A stretch of 64,000 nucleotides of DNA from Chromobotia macracanthus (GCA_036877525.1 JAZGTH010000041.1:1364001-1428000), one strand, 5' to 3'; counted from the stretch's first letter, positions 29,801 to 45,100 are shown. Notes: a model not told the origin generated them from the sequence alone. Program-made: numbers and translations.

Positions 29801-32800
29801 GGGTCCATGAGGATTGCCCCACATTTTTACTTGCGGTTAGATTCCCTGGAAGTCTTTGAATGCTTCAATAGGAAAGGCCCACCCAATATCCCAACCCACA
29901 CCCCCCCCATGTCTGTCTTATGTTGGATGAAATCAGGTGCTCATTGCTGTTTCTCAGTGTTTCCCTCTTTCTCTCTTTTCACAAATCAGCAATAAGTTTG
30001 CCACAGCGTTTGTGTCCAAATAAATGTGTGTTCAAGACATTCACTTTGTTTTTAAACTAAATGTTTATTTATTTTAAAATGTAAAAATTACAGTTTCAGT
30101 TTTTATTTTTACAAATTTCTTCTGTTCAGTTATATTCAGAGGAAAGTATGTTCAGTACAGTCAAATGCAATGTACAATGCATGAGTTTATTCATATATAC
30201 TACAGTTCTTGTTACTGCAGTAAAAATGTATTATGAACAAATATGTACAAATAAAATCGAAAGTAAGTTCTCTAAAGCTCTTCGGTAGATCTATCAGGTC
30301 TATTTGTATTAGGATATAGGACATTTAAGGTGTCCTTGTTACAGTATAAATGTACATTTACTGAGCAATACTCAGTAATATTGAGTAGGTACTGAGTAAT
30401 ATTACCTAATTTTACTTCATTAGTAATAATTAATTAACTGCATGTATTTACTATAGGGTTAGTGTTAGGTTTAGGGGTAGTTTGACTATATAAACAACAA
30501 TTTATACTTTACATTTATGCTATATAGTAATTATAGTTTATAGTATTAATACTTTGAAAAACTGATAAACATTTGTTAAGGCAACCATCATTAGCACTCA
30601 TAATTAGGGTTAGCTATGGCACTATGACACTGCAAAAACCACCTTAAAATACCCTAGCAGCTACCCAGAACACCCTGCCAACCGCACAGGAACAAGCTGA
30701 CAACCCCTTCATTGTACTGGAGGGATTTGCGGGGTGAACACCACTCACTTCTTTTTTAGAGAATGGAAAAGCTGTTACTGTAAATCACAAAGAGATGATT
30801 CTTTTCAAAGCATTTGACTTTAATGAGCTTTTGTGATGAATGGGATACTTTCCCTGGTGACACATCTGCTTCAGAGCTGTGAGGTTATGAAACCAATACT
30901 CCTGACTGGTTGACCTTTATTCTGTTAGATATGTGTTCAACCCACCCAGAAAAACCCAAACACTGCTCATCTTTTCACAGCCTCTCAGCTCAAGCTGTAA
31001 CAAACATATTAGTGTTTTATTGACATGGTTTTCTCATCAGGCTTAAAATTTTAGGCAATTCCGTTCTGGCTCTTATAGCAATCCTGATAGCAATCATTAG
31101 TAAAGTGGTTTAAATATGTTTTCATATTTATCTTCTGTGAAAGGTGCAGGACCATAAAATATTCATGCAATCCTTGCAATCGGTCCAAATGGATGTCCTA
31201 TTTGCCCGTCAAACTATACTGTAAAATGACATAAAATCTGTATTAAAAAAAGCTGAAAAAGTCTGGCAGCACAATGTCTAGATGTGTTTCGTCAAATTAG
31301 AGTAAATAACCATTGTGCAAAATTACATGAAATAACTGTAAAAATTTAGATCAAATTTTAGGCAGAATTAATTAAATTACAGTATATTGCTGTTGATAAA
31401 TGTTCATTAAATAGTGAAAAATATAAAACAGGTTTGTGTAATTTTGTAATTTGTCAAAATGTATCAAACAAGTCTTTAAAACTAGGGTGTTACACAATTA
31501 GGCAAATTTCCACTTTACCTAAAGTGATTCCGCAGATTTCTGGCAATAATTAGTCATTTTAGTGAATTACCTATTTACCCTCCAGGTCACCGCACACTTC
31601 ACATGGCTGAAACGTAATTTTCATTAAAATCAAACTTATGTATATTACATTAAACATAATAAACATCTATAAACATTACATTGACCCAATCTAATTTTCC
31701 AGTAAGTTTAACACAGTTGTCACATTATTCTGATGTATTTTTCTTGAATTAAATGTCCTTATTTGAATTAAAAAATACTTTGCTTTCAAATACAGATTTA
31801 GAATTAGAAATTAGTTTATTTTTTGTATAAATACAGTAATTATGGTATTGTTGTATACACCAGTCAGCCAAGCCTCTGTTACTCTGTCACTCAATTCGCC
31901 TTAGTACTAAAAAAACATTGAAACTAAGCTTGTTTCTCCAAATAAATGCAAGAATTTGTCCCAGCTGAAAACCACTTTGTCTTGAGGTGATTCAAAACTC
32001 CTGCGTCCCTGCGTCACTGACACTTCCCAAATTTTTATGACAATAAATAGCCTTCTGTGCAAGTAGCAACAAATGCTTTAGTGCTCTTTGTGGATGGTAA
32101 GCAATTGACAATTGATCGTAAAGTGGTTTAAAAATGTGAGCTTTTTGCGCTTTTTATACAGTAAAACCAAGGCTGCATTTTCTTTCTTTACTTCACTTCA
32201 CAGAGCCGCCTTGGCCTCTACAATATTGTAGCGCTATTGACACATCACAGCAGTGGGTTGTCCATAGGTCATTGTGGTAAATATGACATCTGTGTATATC
32301 TCCCTTTTGCCCACTTGAAAACGCTGCTTTAAACTTGTCTATTTGCAGTGTGCTATAGGGACATTATATGCTCAATGCTGTACAGTTGTACATTACATTT
32401 AGGGATTTATCGGATGCATTTATCCAAAGCAACTTACAAGGTGAGGAAAACAATGAAGCAATAAATCATAAGGAGGCAATAACATCAGCTGTACACAGTT
32501 ACCAAGATTACAACATTCCAATGCTTAATAGAGTTGATAACTGTTGGGAGCTGTTTCTTGAATGTAGTGAGGGTTGCAACAAACCGAACAGAGTTTGGAA
32601 GATCATTCCACCAGTAAGGGATAGTGAAGATGAACCTGTGAGCAAGTGATTGTATGCTCTTTAATGAGGGTATTACAAGGCGACGTCATTTGCTGACGTT
32701 GGGGATCTGGCAGAGGTGTAGATAAAGTGTGAATAAGTTTAAGGTAAGTTGGTGAAGAGTCCGTAGTAGTTGTGTATGCGAGGAGTAGAGATTTGAACTT

Positions 32801-35800
32801 GATGCATGCAGCAGCTGGTAGCCAGTGAAGAGAAATAAGGAGAGGTGTGACATGGGCTTTTAGGCTCTTTGAATACAAGTCAAGCTGCTGTTCTAAAAAT
32901 TGCAGCCACAAATAGTGTAAAGGAATGAGGAAATGCCCTCCTTTACCGCATCACTTACTAAGAGTTTTTACATGCACACTTTCTTGTCATTCTGAAGGAT
33001 ACCGATTGACTGTTACATGGGGTGTTATGTAGTGCTATCTGGTGTTTACATGTCCCAGCACTTTTTAATCAGAATAACTTTCTGAAATGCACACCCTATG
33101 TGCTATTTGCGCATTTTCAATCCTGTTAAAATGGAGATGTCTTATGCACGCTACTTATGGAAAGAGTTGCTCTTAATCAGGCAACAGCATGTCTATGTAC
33201 GCATAATATTTCTGTGAAGTGCGCAAGAAGCTGACTTTTGGGTTGTTCCTCGCTAAAACACTGCATTAGAAGTATGTACGCTCCTGAAAGGTTCTATTCT
33301 AACTTTGTAATGTTTTTCTTCCTGACGCCACAGATCCAGCTAACTTTAGATCTCATTTACAAAGAGAGAGTGAGTTGGGGGGTAAATATACGGTAGAATA
33401 CAATAATTTTATTACAAATAATATTTTATTTGTCTCACTGTCAAAAACAAGATCTCGTTACATTAAATACTACCTCTGTCATTCAAAAGTATAAAAAACG
33501 AAAAAGTGAAAACTGTTAGTTCACTATACTGTAGGATTAAAATAAAAATTTTAACAAGCTGTTACATAATTAGGATGCATGGTTATTATAGTGTTGCCTT
33601 TTAAATGTATTTATATTATTTCGATTTGAATTTCAAATTATTATTTAGTTTTGTTTTAGTTTTTAAGTTAATTTTAGTTGTAGCTTTAATTTTAGTGTAT
33701 CAATATAGTATAGTTTCTGTTTCTCCTATGATTTGGCTGAAGACCACTTTGTGTATTGTTTTTAAATGGAAACTTATCTGAGGTCCAAGCATTTAAAACG
33801 AAAACTCACTTTCATTTTAGTTTTACAACAGCGCAACATTTTTAGTTTTAGCTTTTTAGAAAATGTTAGTTTTAGTTTAGTTTTTTAGGTTATTTTTAGA
33901 AATTTAATTTTAGTCAGCTATAACCTTGATATGATCTTGTGCTTCAATACCAGGGTGTCTCCTCCAAAATCTGACTAGCATGCTCTCAAGGCGCTCTAGC
34001 TGGGATGTGACGCCAATGAGCAAACTGACGCATCTTGTCAGCTTGCTCATAGTTGACAGGCAGTCTGTTGTCAGACAAAAAATTTAAATAAATAAATAAT
34101 AGAAACAAACAGTTAAAGACAAACTAACTAAAGTTAAACTGTTTTTAATTTGTAAAATAAAACTCACCAATTTCATTGGTTCCCACAGGATGGCAGACCT
34201 CTCCTCTTTAGCATTTGGTTTTGGGCCTTTTTGTTCTGATTGAGTTGTTTACATGGCAGATTTTATTTGGATTGCAATCAGAATAAATGCTCCATGTAAA
34301 CGCACCTAGTGTCTCATATTTGCTAGGATCCCAAATGTCAGAGATCTCAATATGAACTCAAAATATTCTCCTCTGGGTCAAATGATCTGAGCTTTGCTAT
34401 CCATGGTATTGCTCTATGGCTAGTCAGTTAATGAATTAATTAATAGTCAGTTCAGGCTATTACACTTTCTTCTGGGATAGTAATGTACCAAAAGCATGAA
34501 ACTCATTTTTTTTTTTTTTTTTTTTTTTGTTAGTGTTGGCCGGGTTGGGATCTGCAGTGAATGGAGTGAATGATCCAATCATGTTATAGATACTGATTCA
34601 CAGATGGAAGTCTTGGATCTCTTCCAGGAAAGACAAATACAGTAGAATGATTAACAGCATCCTGTTTGTCTCAGCTTTCATCACTACAGTCTAATAGCAG
34701 AGCCCTGAGGGATCATGGCATAGATTACCCATCATTCTTTTGGCCAGCCAGACACTTTCCTGAAAATCAAAAGGAAATCAAACTGTAGTGTAAATAAAGT
34801 CCATTAGAATTGCATTGAATGTGACCAAAAGCATTTATCATGAAGTCTTGAGGGTTGCCCGAGAAAGAAACCATCCAGAACATCTGCGGAACCTCAGAAC
34901 ACCTCAGAACATGCGTATAGCATTTAGAAACTCAGGTTGCATAAGGAACATGGTCAGTGCTTCCTCTGTGTTATGATTATACAGTAACTCTTTTACTGCC
35001 CTGATGAACAATCCATATCTGTATCGCGTCGAAGGTGGAGACTTTTTTGTAGTTGTGGTTATTTAAAACTTTTGCTGCTATTATTAGCACTAATTAGTAT
35101 TGTAAAGAATTATAAATAAAGCAGAATAAGTCGACATTCTGTCAGACTAATAACAAAAACAGTGACATATGACCACTCTTTGACTGTCCATGTTGATAGT
35201 AATATAATTTTTCAAAGCAATCCACTTTATTTGCTTGTATCTGTTTTGTGGATTCACATTGCCCCATACACACACATTTAGAGTCTGTTTTCAAGAATGA
35301 ATACAACAGAAATTGGATGTTTTTCTAAAGCATTTTTACCTGATTACTCCAGGGATGGAGTCAGGAAGTGGAGGCCAGAGTTGCGACTCGCGGAAGTTAT
35401 GATCTCAGTAATTACTTCGACGTAAAAATTACAAGCTGGGTGGCCTTGGTTACTCATCAGGTGTGTGTAATCTCATTGTTAATGATATTGGATTTCCTTG
35501 TTGCACATAAATTGCAGGTAAACATTTTTTTTGTTGAGTTTCTCTATGAGTTGTCTCCTTATTTCAGTCATCCACGTTACCACACCCTCCTGAGCACACA
35601 TGCAACCCCTGACTGCTGTAGATGGTCACGTGGCCTGATAATGGTGGAACAGATTCTGTCACAGTTCAGAAGGCTTGATGAAGGGTCGTGGTTGGGTGAG
35701 AGGGTCACTGACTGGCAGATGGTCATTACTGAGAGTGACTTCCATTGGGAGTCTGATCCGATCGATCACACTCTCTCTAATAGAGGGAAATGACAGGTAG

Positions 35801-38800
35801 ATGTTTAACCCTGGCTTGTGTTATGGCACTACATGTGACACAAGATTATGTGAAGTTATTCTTCATGTAATTCTGGGGATTTTTAGAGTTTTAGTGAATA
35901 TACTTGGTTTTCTGTCACCTGCCAAACCACGTTCTTCACATCATGTGCTATAAGCTTGACCTCCATCTGTGTTCTTTATTAGACACCTCTCACGTTTTCC
36001 ATTTGTATTAGTAGTTATAGGTTGGATGCCATGTTCAAATTGCCATGTTATGAATTGATATTAAGTTACCCCCCCACACACACACTTTTAGTACAAACAG
36101 TGAAAATGACACCCACACTTAAATGTTTGCAGTTCTTAAACCAAGTGACCTACAGGCACAATTGTGGTCCCATACTTGGGACATTATTGTCCAAGGGTTA
36201 GAATTAATACAAGCAAAAAAGAAAAAAATATAGATGTTAAAGTACAAATGAATTAATTAATGTACGAAAAATATTTTGTTTCATAACACAAAAAAGCATG
36301 TTGGGCCAAGCTTGACAGATTTAGGTTGTTACAAAAAGATCTTAACAAAATTATATTTACTGGTACTGTACTCTTTAATGTTACATATAAAAATACTCAA
36401 CATCAACATCTAAGCAGCTCATGTACAGTTGTGTTCATGTTTCTGTGCAAGTAGACAACAACAAAGTACATTAAACACAAAGAACAAATGAACACAGCAG
36501 AGCAAAGATGTAATGTAATTTAGTGGTGCTTGCGTAGTAGTCTTATTTGTCTTAATGTAAGTAGTCTTAAATATCTGTAACATGATTGGATCATTCACTC
36601 CATTCACTGCAGGTCCCAACCCAGTCAACACTAACAAAAAAACACAAATGAGTTTGGGCTTTAGGTATTGCCCTGACAGCTTTCTGGCCCCACTCTAGCA
36701 ACCATTTAGAGCACCCTAGCAACCTCATAACATCACAAAAAAGCCATATTATAATATCTGTCATGCTAAGTCATGTCGGCATCATGCTAAGTCATGTCGG
36801 CATCATGCTAAGTCATGTCGGCATCATGCTATGTCATGCCGGCATCGTGTTTCGGCATGAAGTGTTTAAATGGCTAGTCATGCACCACATAAAGTCTGTC
36901 CTCCCTCCCTCCCTGGACCCTTTCTAGTTCACATATCGGTCCAACCCCTCGACCGATGACGCCATCGCCACTGCCCTGCACTCAGCACGCACACATCTGG
37001 ATAAAAAAAGACTTGTACGTCAGAATGTTGTTCATAGACTTCAGTTCAGCATTCAACACAATCATACCTTTACAGCTCATTCACAAGCTGGTCCAGCTCA
37101 ACACCTCTCTGTGCAACTGGCTGTTAGACTTCCTGACTGGGAGACCTCAGGCAGTACGGTTTGGCAGTAACACATCCAGCACCATCACACTGAACACTGG
37201 GGCCCCCCAAGGATGTGCTTTAATCTCTTTTTGCACTACACTTATAATATCTGCACAGTTTTGTTTATTTAACTGATTTGCACTCTATCTGCAATGTGCC
37301 TTTATCTCTTTTTTACAAATGTCCATGTTTGTATATCTGTATAGCTGTATAGTTTGTATTTATATTTATCTATATTTTTATGTCTACTATTAGTATTTAG
37401 TGTTAACTTTACACACTAAGGGTCTGAGAGTTACGCAGTTTCAATTCTCTGTATGTATGTACTGTACATGTGGCAGAATTGACAGTAAAGCAGACTTAGA
37501 TTTTGACTTTGCATAGGATCTTTTTTGTCCAATAGCGATTTTGTCATTGATATTGATCATGTTTTTGAGCATGTTTCAAATTTGCTAGGTTCTAATTTTT
37601 TGACATATCTGACATGCTATTCATGCTGTGCAGATATAATTTTGCTTAGCAAGTATTATTTTACCCTAAGAAAAAGTCCTGAATTATGCAACAGACATTT
37701 TGCAACTCAATGCCTTCATGCATTTCATTAATAAAATATCAGTTTGTTATTTTGATCTTTGTCATGCTTTGTCATCAACTGATATGTTTTTTAATTTGGA
37801 AAAAAAAAATGCCTGATACAAATCGTTGGTTGATACATCTATGCTACTCTGTTGTAGTGCTCAGATTTATTATTTGAAATGACAGCATTACTAAAAATAT
37901 TGGTATCAGTATACCAAATTGAAATAATCAGTACTGGTACTGAACACCTCAGCGTTTATTCTTGCTGTTCATCATTGTTTTGTTTGTGTGTTGTTCTCTC
38001 TCAGGTGTTGTGAGTGCGGGGCATCTCTCTCACACTGGTACTATGAGAAGGATGGACGTCTTTTCTGTAAGAAGGACTACTGGGCTAAATTTGGGGAGCT
38101 GTGCCATGGCTGTTCAGAGCCCATCACCACCGGACTCATCATGGTGAGTCTGAAGCTCAGTCAGAAACCCAGTCTTTCAAGTCTCTCTTCACCACACAAT
38201 CCTGTTTTCCATCCATCACTTGAAAGCTTTCTCACAGTCGCTTCAGTTACAATACTGTATTCACACAGTTCCTGCTTTAGTGTCCTATACAATGAAATAA
38301 ACAGCACGGTTGTATGCATCTATCAGATGCTGCTATCAGAGATTGTGTTCATGAGGGGAAGTTTGTAGCTTGTGCATTCACTGCTAGCTGTATAATTCAG
38401 TGTTTCTACAAGAGCTCTAGCTATTTATTTAACAACAAGAGAACTGCATGGATCCTAACTAGCTTTTGATTTTATTTCTGCTGCCTGAATTGTCTTGCAT
38501 AAATTTTATGACATTACAGCTCTGCTCAATTCAATTTGGTATCCACTGCTCTCGGGACGTACATGAGTTTCTGTGCATACAGAGCAGTTTAAATCAGTCT
38601 TAGGAAGTTCTGCTTCCTAAGCAATTAGCATGCTACTTTAGATGCTAGGTTCCTACTGTGTAAAGACAGTGAGGTTTTGGAGCCGAATAAAGGGCTGATA
38701 AAATGATTCACAGTTCTCCTCTCATTCCTACTTAAACATGACATGCACTGAAACAGATGAGCAGATTTTCTTCTAAGGTCATTCTGTGGAAAACCCTCCT

Positions 38801-41800
38801 CAGTGGATCTAACTGTGTGACTCTGAGGTGATTATCTTTTACACAAAAGTCAGAAGACACAATCTCATCAGCCTTTGTTCAGTATTATCAGTTTATCATG
38901 TTTATTTCAGCATCTCTGTGAGTCAGCCTCTGTGAGTCTGTTAACAAGTCTATTCTATTCAGACTTGCTGATTACACCAAATGTCTGTTAAGAGCTAATT
39001 CTGACCCTCTTGCTCATGTATTTCATTAGCAGAGTTAATGTCTTAATATCAGAATAGTAAGTTTCTGTCCTCTAGTTAAATGATATCTGAATATCTTGGT
39101 TCAGTTCCTCATTCCACATACCGTCATATGTCTTAGATTTGCTCTAATTGTTAGTGTTCAGCAGAATAAGGGTTTGGTAGTCGAAAATTCACAAGTTACA
39201 GTATATTTGTTATACAACCCGTCGCTCTTCAGTGGTGTAATGTTGCTCTGCTTTTTCTACTTTGTTCAAGTCTAGTCTCAACCTACATTCCATTTTCTGG
39301 CTGATGCATATTAAAACCAAAACAAGCTGTCTGAAATCTCTAACTTCAGTCTGATTGGCTGGCCTTACAAAACATGTTTTAGGGGTGCATGTTTTTCAGG
39401 GTTTTTTTTTTCAGTATTCCTAAATCTCTGCAGTGAATTGGTAAATATCCAGAAATGGTCTATATAGTTAAAATCTATATATTTTTTTATTTTTGGTATG
39501 GTGAAATGGCCTGGATATTTCTGGATGATTTTCGTGACCCAACTCTACTAGTGTATAGTGTACTGCATTTTTTAAATATTTATATAGCAAAATATAAAGT
39601 CATTATGTCACCAGTTTGTAGCACCCGTGCTCATAACAATGAGCTTTACTTTTACTATAGTAATTCTAAAGATTTGACCCTATTTCCTCTGAGAGATAGA
39701 GTTTGTGTGTGTGTGCTGGGTTGTGTGGGGGAGGTGGATGGGCTCACCAGGAAATGAAGTCACCACTGAGAGAGAGAGAGAGACAGAGAGAGACAGAGAG
39801 AGACAGAGAGAGACAGAGAGAGACAGAGAGAGACAGAGAGAGACAGAGAGAGACAGAGAGAGACAGAGAGAGAGAGAGAGAGAGTGGGGCAAGCAAATAT
39901 TTCTTGGCTCTGGCTGTGTTTTGTTTTTACTGTGCCTCATTGGCGTGCTGTAGTCGCTCGCTGTCATGTTTGGGGATCTGTTTTATTGGAGCTTCTGCTG
40001 TCTGAAGCTCTGGAGGAGAGAGAAGAAGGTAAGATGCCCACATATATTTAACTGCTGAAGCTGAGGGGACCTCACACACTTCTGTCACCACTGCACAGTT
40101 TATGGTGGAACAAACTGTCAGGACACGTTTGATTCATTTACCTTCTGGGGTTAATTAAATGCTTTAAGATTTCATTCATTAAATGATTCACAAAGGATAA
40201 AGGATAGGATTCACGGATGCTAATACGTCAAAGCAATTCTGAGAAAGCTCAGTAAATTATCTTTTTTTTAATTAAATAAACAGCATTACTACTAAAGCTT
40301 TGATCTAAAATAGTACATTATCTACATGAAATCAGGCATCAGTCAGAACATTATAGTGTAGAGTAGAAAAGATAACCGTTTAGTACTTCTGTAGCCTGGC
40401 ATAGAAAATGAGTTTACTGTTAAATTCCTCATTTATCAGCTTACTAAATCAGCTGATATGAGCTTTAAAACACAGTAACTTGTCAAACCTATTCATTAGT
40501 CTTCAGAACCATGGTGTACTGCATTTACTTACTATTTATTACTGTTAATGGCAACAAAGTGGTGAGCGTTAAGGCCCATTCAAAACAAGAGCAATAACTA
40601 TGAAGTTATAGCAGAGTCCACACCACAACTGTAAAACCCATACAGAGGAACATTATAGTTGAGATCACTTTTAGAGCCCAGCCGATGAACATAATAAAAC
40701 ATTGACAGACAATCAAAATCCATTTGAATTTTGACTGCAGCGCACCACTGTAACGACTCTTAATGTACTGAGATTTTTGTCCTATGGATATTTGTTTTGT
40801 CAGCTGAATTGTTTTGTCAGCTGAACAATCTAGACTAAGTGTGCTATAAGTATACTTCATTTAAACTAAAAAATAAGAAAGACTGAAAGGATACTGTGCT
40901 ATGTTTTATATACTTTATATAATTATGAACTTCTCAGAAAAATGTAGCTGTAAACAAGTTGTGTACTCAGAGTGTACTACTGTTACATTTAAAGTATACT
41001 TAAAACTGCACTTTTATAAACTAAATTGTGAGCCAATGTAGTCCCCAATCTGAAAAAGTACATTTACAACTATACTAGTATTAGTACTTACTGCACAGAG
41101 TATACTTAATCAAATGAAGTTAAAGTATTCTTAGTAAAGGATTAAATACTGACTAATGCTCAGTGAGCAAATGACAGGTTAGATTGTGTTACGTTAGCAG
41201 GAGAAACATCATTTACCTGTGTTGAGACATTTAGAACGCATGTGCAAATTTCCCACTGGGCAATTCGGAATCATAGACGGTGTTGTGTGTTTGGTTTTTG
41301 GGTTCACTATTCGGGTTCATTGCGTGCCAGTGGGTTTACGAAAGTGTATTTATTTTTGTTGGACAGAGGAGGATTCATTACTGAAACTGTGTAGTGTAAT
41401 GGGTGGAGGGACTGTGGTATGGTAAATTCCAGTCTTGTTCAAATCAAACATCACTTTCAAAATCACTCTGCACTCAGATTCTGATCTTTCACAAAAAAAT
41501 GTGTAGATGGTTATCATGGTTATCATGTCTATTCAGTGTGCCTGTTTGTCATAGAAATAATGTAAATTCTTTTCTGTGGCTGTTCCTGGTGTTCCTGTAG
41601 CTTAATTCAAGTCAAGTCAAGTTGAGCTTTATTGTCATTCCGCTATATGTGGGGACATACAGTGGAACGAAATGTCGTGCCTCACAGGACCACGGTGCTA
41701 CATAAATACAGACATACAACAATGACGTGAAACAGTATAAATCTAAACACAAATACTAACAGAATTAGATTATAAATATACTATATATAAAGTTGCCTAT

Positions 41801-42070
41801 ACATAAACTATTAAATACAAACTATACAAATGTTCCACATAAATATTGCACAAGGAAAAAGAAAGTCAAGCACTGTTCCTGGCTGGAGAACAGTACAAGA
41901 TGATCTGTAGTGCATGGGCTTGTAAACATACATGAGTCTTTTGTGGGATTATGTACCCCCAGTTGTAAAAAGTGTCTAGTGCACATAGAGGAGAGTGTGT
42001 TACTACAGGTGGTCTGTGCGGCCTACTCACCTGTGTGTAGCACACTCAGAATTGCACAAGGGAGAAATAA

Positions 42071-42119
<49 letters not shown>

Positions 42120-45100
42120 AGAGGTATGAGGTTTTTTCAGAGGGGGGCCGTGCTTGAGTTCAGGGCTCTCACAGCCTGGGGGAAAAAGCTGTTGAGCAGT
42201 CTGGCAGTGCGGGCTCTGATGCTCCGGTACCGTTTTCCTGACGGCAGGAGCTGGAAGAGACTGTGTGAGGGATGGGTGGGGTCCTTTACGATGCTGGTGG
42301 CTTTGTTGGAGCATCGTGAAAGGAAAATGTCCAGGATGGAGGGGAGAGGGGCACCGATGATCTTTGCAGCTGTGTTCACTGTCCGCTGGAGGGTCTTGCG
42401 GTCTGCGGCGCTGCAGTTCCCATACCAGACAGTGATGCAGCTGGTCAGCACACTCTCAATGGTTCCCCTGTAGAACATGGTGAGGATTGGTGGAGGGAGA
42501 CTTGCTCTTTTCAGCCGGCGGAGAAAGTGTAGGCGCTGTTGTGCCTTTATGGAGAGTGACGTGGTGTTGGTGGTCCAGGTGAGATCCTCTGTGATATGCA
42601 CCCCCAGGAATTTAGTGCTGCTGACTCTCTCCACAGTTGAGCTGTCGATGGTCAGTGGGGGGTGGTCAGTGGAGTTTCTCCTGAGGTCCATCACAACCTC
42701 CTTTGTCTTCTCCACATTGAGGGACAGGTTGTTCGCGCCACACCATGCCGCTAGCTGTGCCACTTTCTCTCTGTAGTGCGTTTCATCGTTGTTGCTGATG
42801 AGACCTACCACCGTTGTGTCATCAGCGAACTTGATGATGTGGTTGGAGCTGAACTTGGCAGTGCAGTCGTGGGTCAGCAGTGTGAAGAGCAGCGGGCTGA
42901 GCACACAGCCTTGTGGGGCACCTGTGCTTAGTGTGGTAGTGCTCGAGGTGTTGTGGCCGACACGGACTGACTGGGGTCTTTCAGTTAAAAAGTCCAGAAT
43001 CCAGTTACAGAGAGAGTTGTTAAGGCCCAGCAGGTGTAATTTATTAATGAGCTGTTGTGGGATTGTGTTGAATGCTGAGCTGAAGTCAATGAACAGCATT
43101 CTTACATAAGTGTTCTTCTGGTCTAAGTGGGTAAGAGCCAGGTGGAGGGTGGAGGAAATTGCATCATCCGTAGAGCGGTTTGGACGGTATGCAAACTGGA
43201 GCGGGTCGAGTGTGTTGGGGAGGCTGGTTTTTATGTGATTCATGACTAATCTCTCAAAGCACTTCATCATGATTGGAGTCAGTCGATGGGACGATAGTCA
43301 TTCAGACAGGACACAGGTGATTTCTTAGGTACCGGTATGATGGTTGTGGACTTGAGACACGTGGGGACGACTGCCTGGCTCAGCGAGATGTTGAAGATAT
43401 CTGTTAGGACATCTGTCAGTTGTGCAGCACAGTCTCTCAGTACACGGCCAGGTATGTTGTCGGGACCCGTAGCCTTGCGTGGGTTAATCCTAGACAGGGT
43501 CTTCCTCACTACGGCTGGAGACAGACAGAGTGCCTGGTCGGTGGGAGGTGTGGGCAGTTTTTGTGCAGGTGTGTCATTCTGCATTTCAAACCGTGAATAA
43601 AACTGGTTAAGTGCATCTGGAAGGGATGTGTCGTCATCACAGGCCTGTGGCAGGGGCTTGTAGTCAGTGATGGTCTGAATGCCTCGCCACAGGCTCCGTG
43701 AGTCTCTGCTGTCTGTGAAGTGGTTATTGATTTTTTGTGCATATGACCGTTTTGCATTCTTGATGTCACAGGACAGGCTGGCTCTTGCTGTTTTTAGGGC
43801 TGCTTTATCTCCTGATCTGAATGCCTCATCTCTGGTCTTTAGCAGCCCACGAACCTTTGCCGTCATCCACGGCTTCTGGTTGGCACGTGTGGTGATGGTC
43901 TTTGTCACTGTCACATCATCAATGCACTTCTTGATATATGCACTCACTGTTTCAGTGTACTCATGCAGGTCGGTGCTGTTGTTGTAGGTGGCTGCCTCTT
44001 TAAACATGCTCCAGTCTGTAGTCTGAAAGCAGTCCTGCAGTGCTGAGGTAGCATCATCCGGCCAGACTGTGATGAGTTTTTGAACCGGTTTGGTGATTTT
44101 TAACAGTGGATTGTATGCTGGGATTAGCATAACAGAGATGTGATCGGAGTACCCGAGGTGGGGGCGGGGTTCAGCCCTGTACGCGTCTTTCTGTGTTGTG
44201 TAAACAAAGTCCAGTGTGTTATTTCCCCTTGTAGCAAAGTTCACATGTTGATAGAACTTTGGCAAGACTGTCTTTAAGTTTGCGTGGTTAAAATCTCCGG
44301 CTATGATGAAAAAGCCGTCGGGGTTGTTTGTTTGTTGATCGCTGATGGCGCTGTACAGCTCGCGAAGCGCGTCCTTAGCGTTTGCACACGGGGGGATGTA
44401 AACCACGACAATAACAATGGCCGTGAACTCCCGCGGCAGACAGAACGGTCTGCACTTCACAAACATCACCTCCACCAGCGACGAGCAGTGTTTAGTCACT
44501 ACCGCAGCATTATTACACCATTCTCTGTTGACGTACACACACAAGCCGCCCCCGCGAGTCTTACCAGACAGTAATGAACCCCTGTCTGCTCGGTAGCAGG
44601 TTAGTCCGTGCAGCTGAATGGCGGAGTCCGGGATGTTGTCGTTTAGCCATGTTTCAGGGAAAACAAACACACAACAATCCCTTGACTCATGCTGTGTAGA
44701 CCGACTGAGTTGAATTGAGTCCAGTTTATTTACCAATGAGCGAACGTTTGCGAGCGTTAATGATGGGATCGCTGGTCTGGTGGGGTTAGCCCTTAGCCTA
44801 GCTCGTACACCTCCGCGCTTGCCACGTCTCTGTCCCCTCTCACAGCGCCGGCTTGTGCGTGTAGCATCAGTGGACGGGGCCGCGGTCTCAGGGTTCGGCT
44901 TCAGCAGCAGGCAGAGGCCTCGTAGCTTCTCGGTGGTCGCCGGCGAAAGCTGATGTTTGTACGCACTTCCGATTTCCAAAAGGCTCTGGCGATCATATTT
45001 GTGTTTCCGAGCGTTTATCTGTTGATTTTGCGGAGAAATTAAACTGTTTGAAGACGAAGAGACGAGACTAACAGACATAAAAACACCATCTTTTGGACCC

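Larger units (their letters stand above)
22927..38004 (+). other. limk1: limk1 intron 2 (15 kb)
   Basis: The largest intron. Recognised contents are an L2 3' fragment (32390-32915), a possible alternative first exon at 28524-28549, an inverted-repeat segment (34529-36635), a 21-bp tandem repeat (36763-36846) and a Rex1-like LINE fragment (36925-37511). A short degenerate relative of the 21-bp repeat is at 27795-27870. The rest is AT-rich unassigned sequence. Confidence 0.7.

Noticed and set aside
39680..40005. Arg/Glu and Leu/Ser-rich frames around the GA repeat
   Set aside because: Low-complexity translations of the repeat. Only the short 39966-40028 piece has a splice-based reason to be considered.
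42477..43109. Plus-strand frames over the Rex1-like LINE
   Set aside because: They are antisense shadows of the endonuclease/RT frames.
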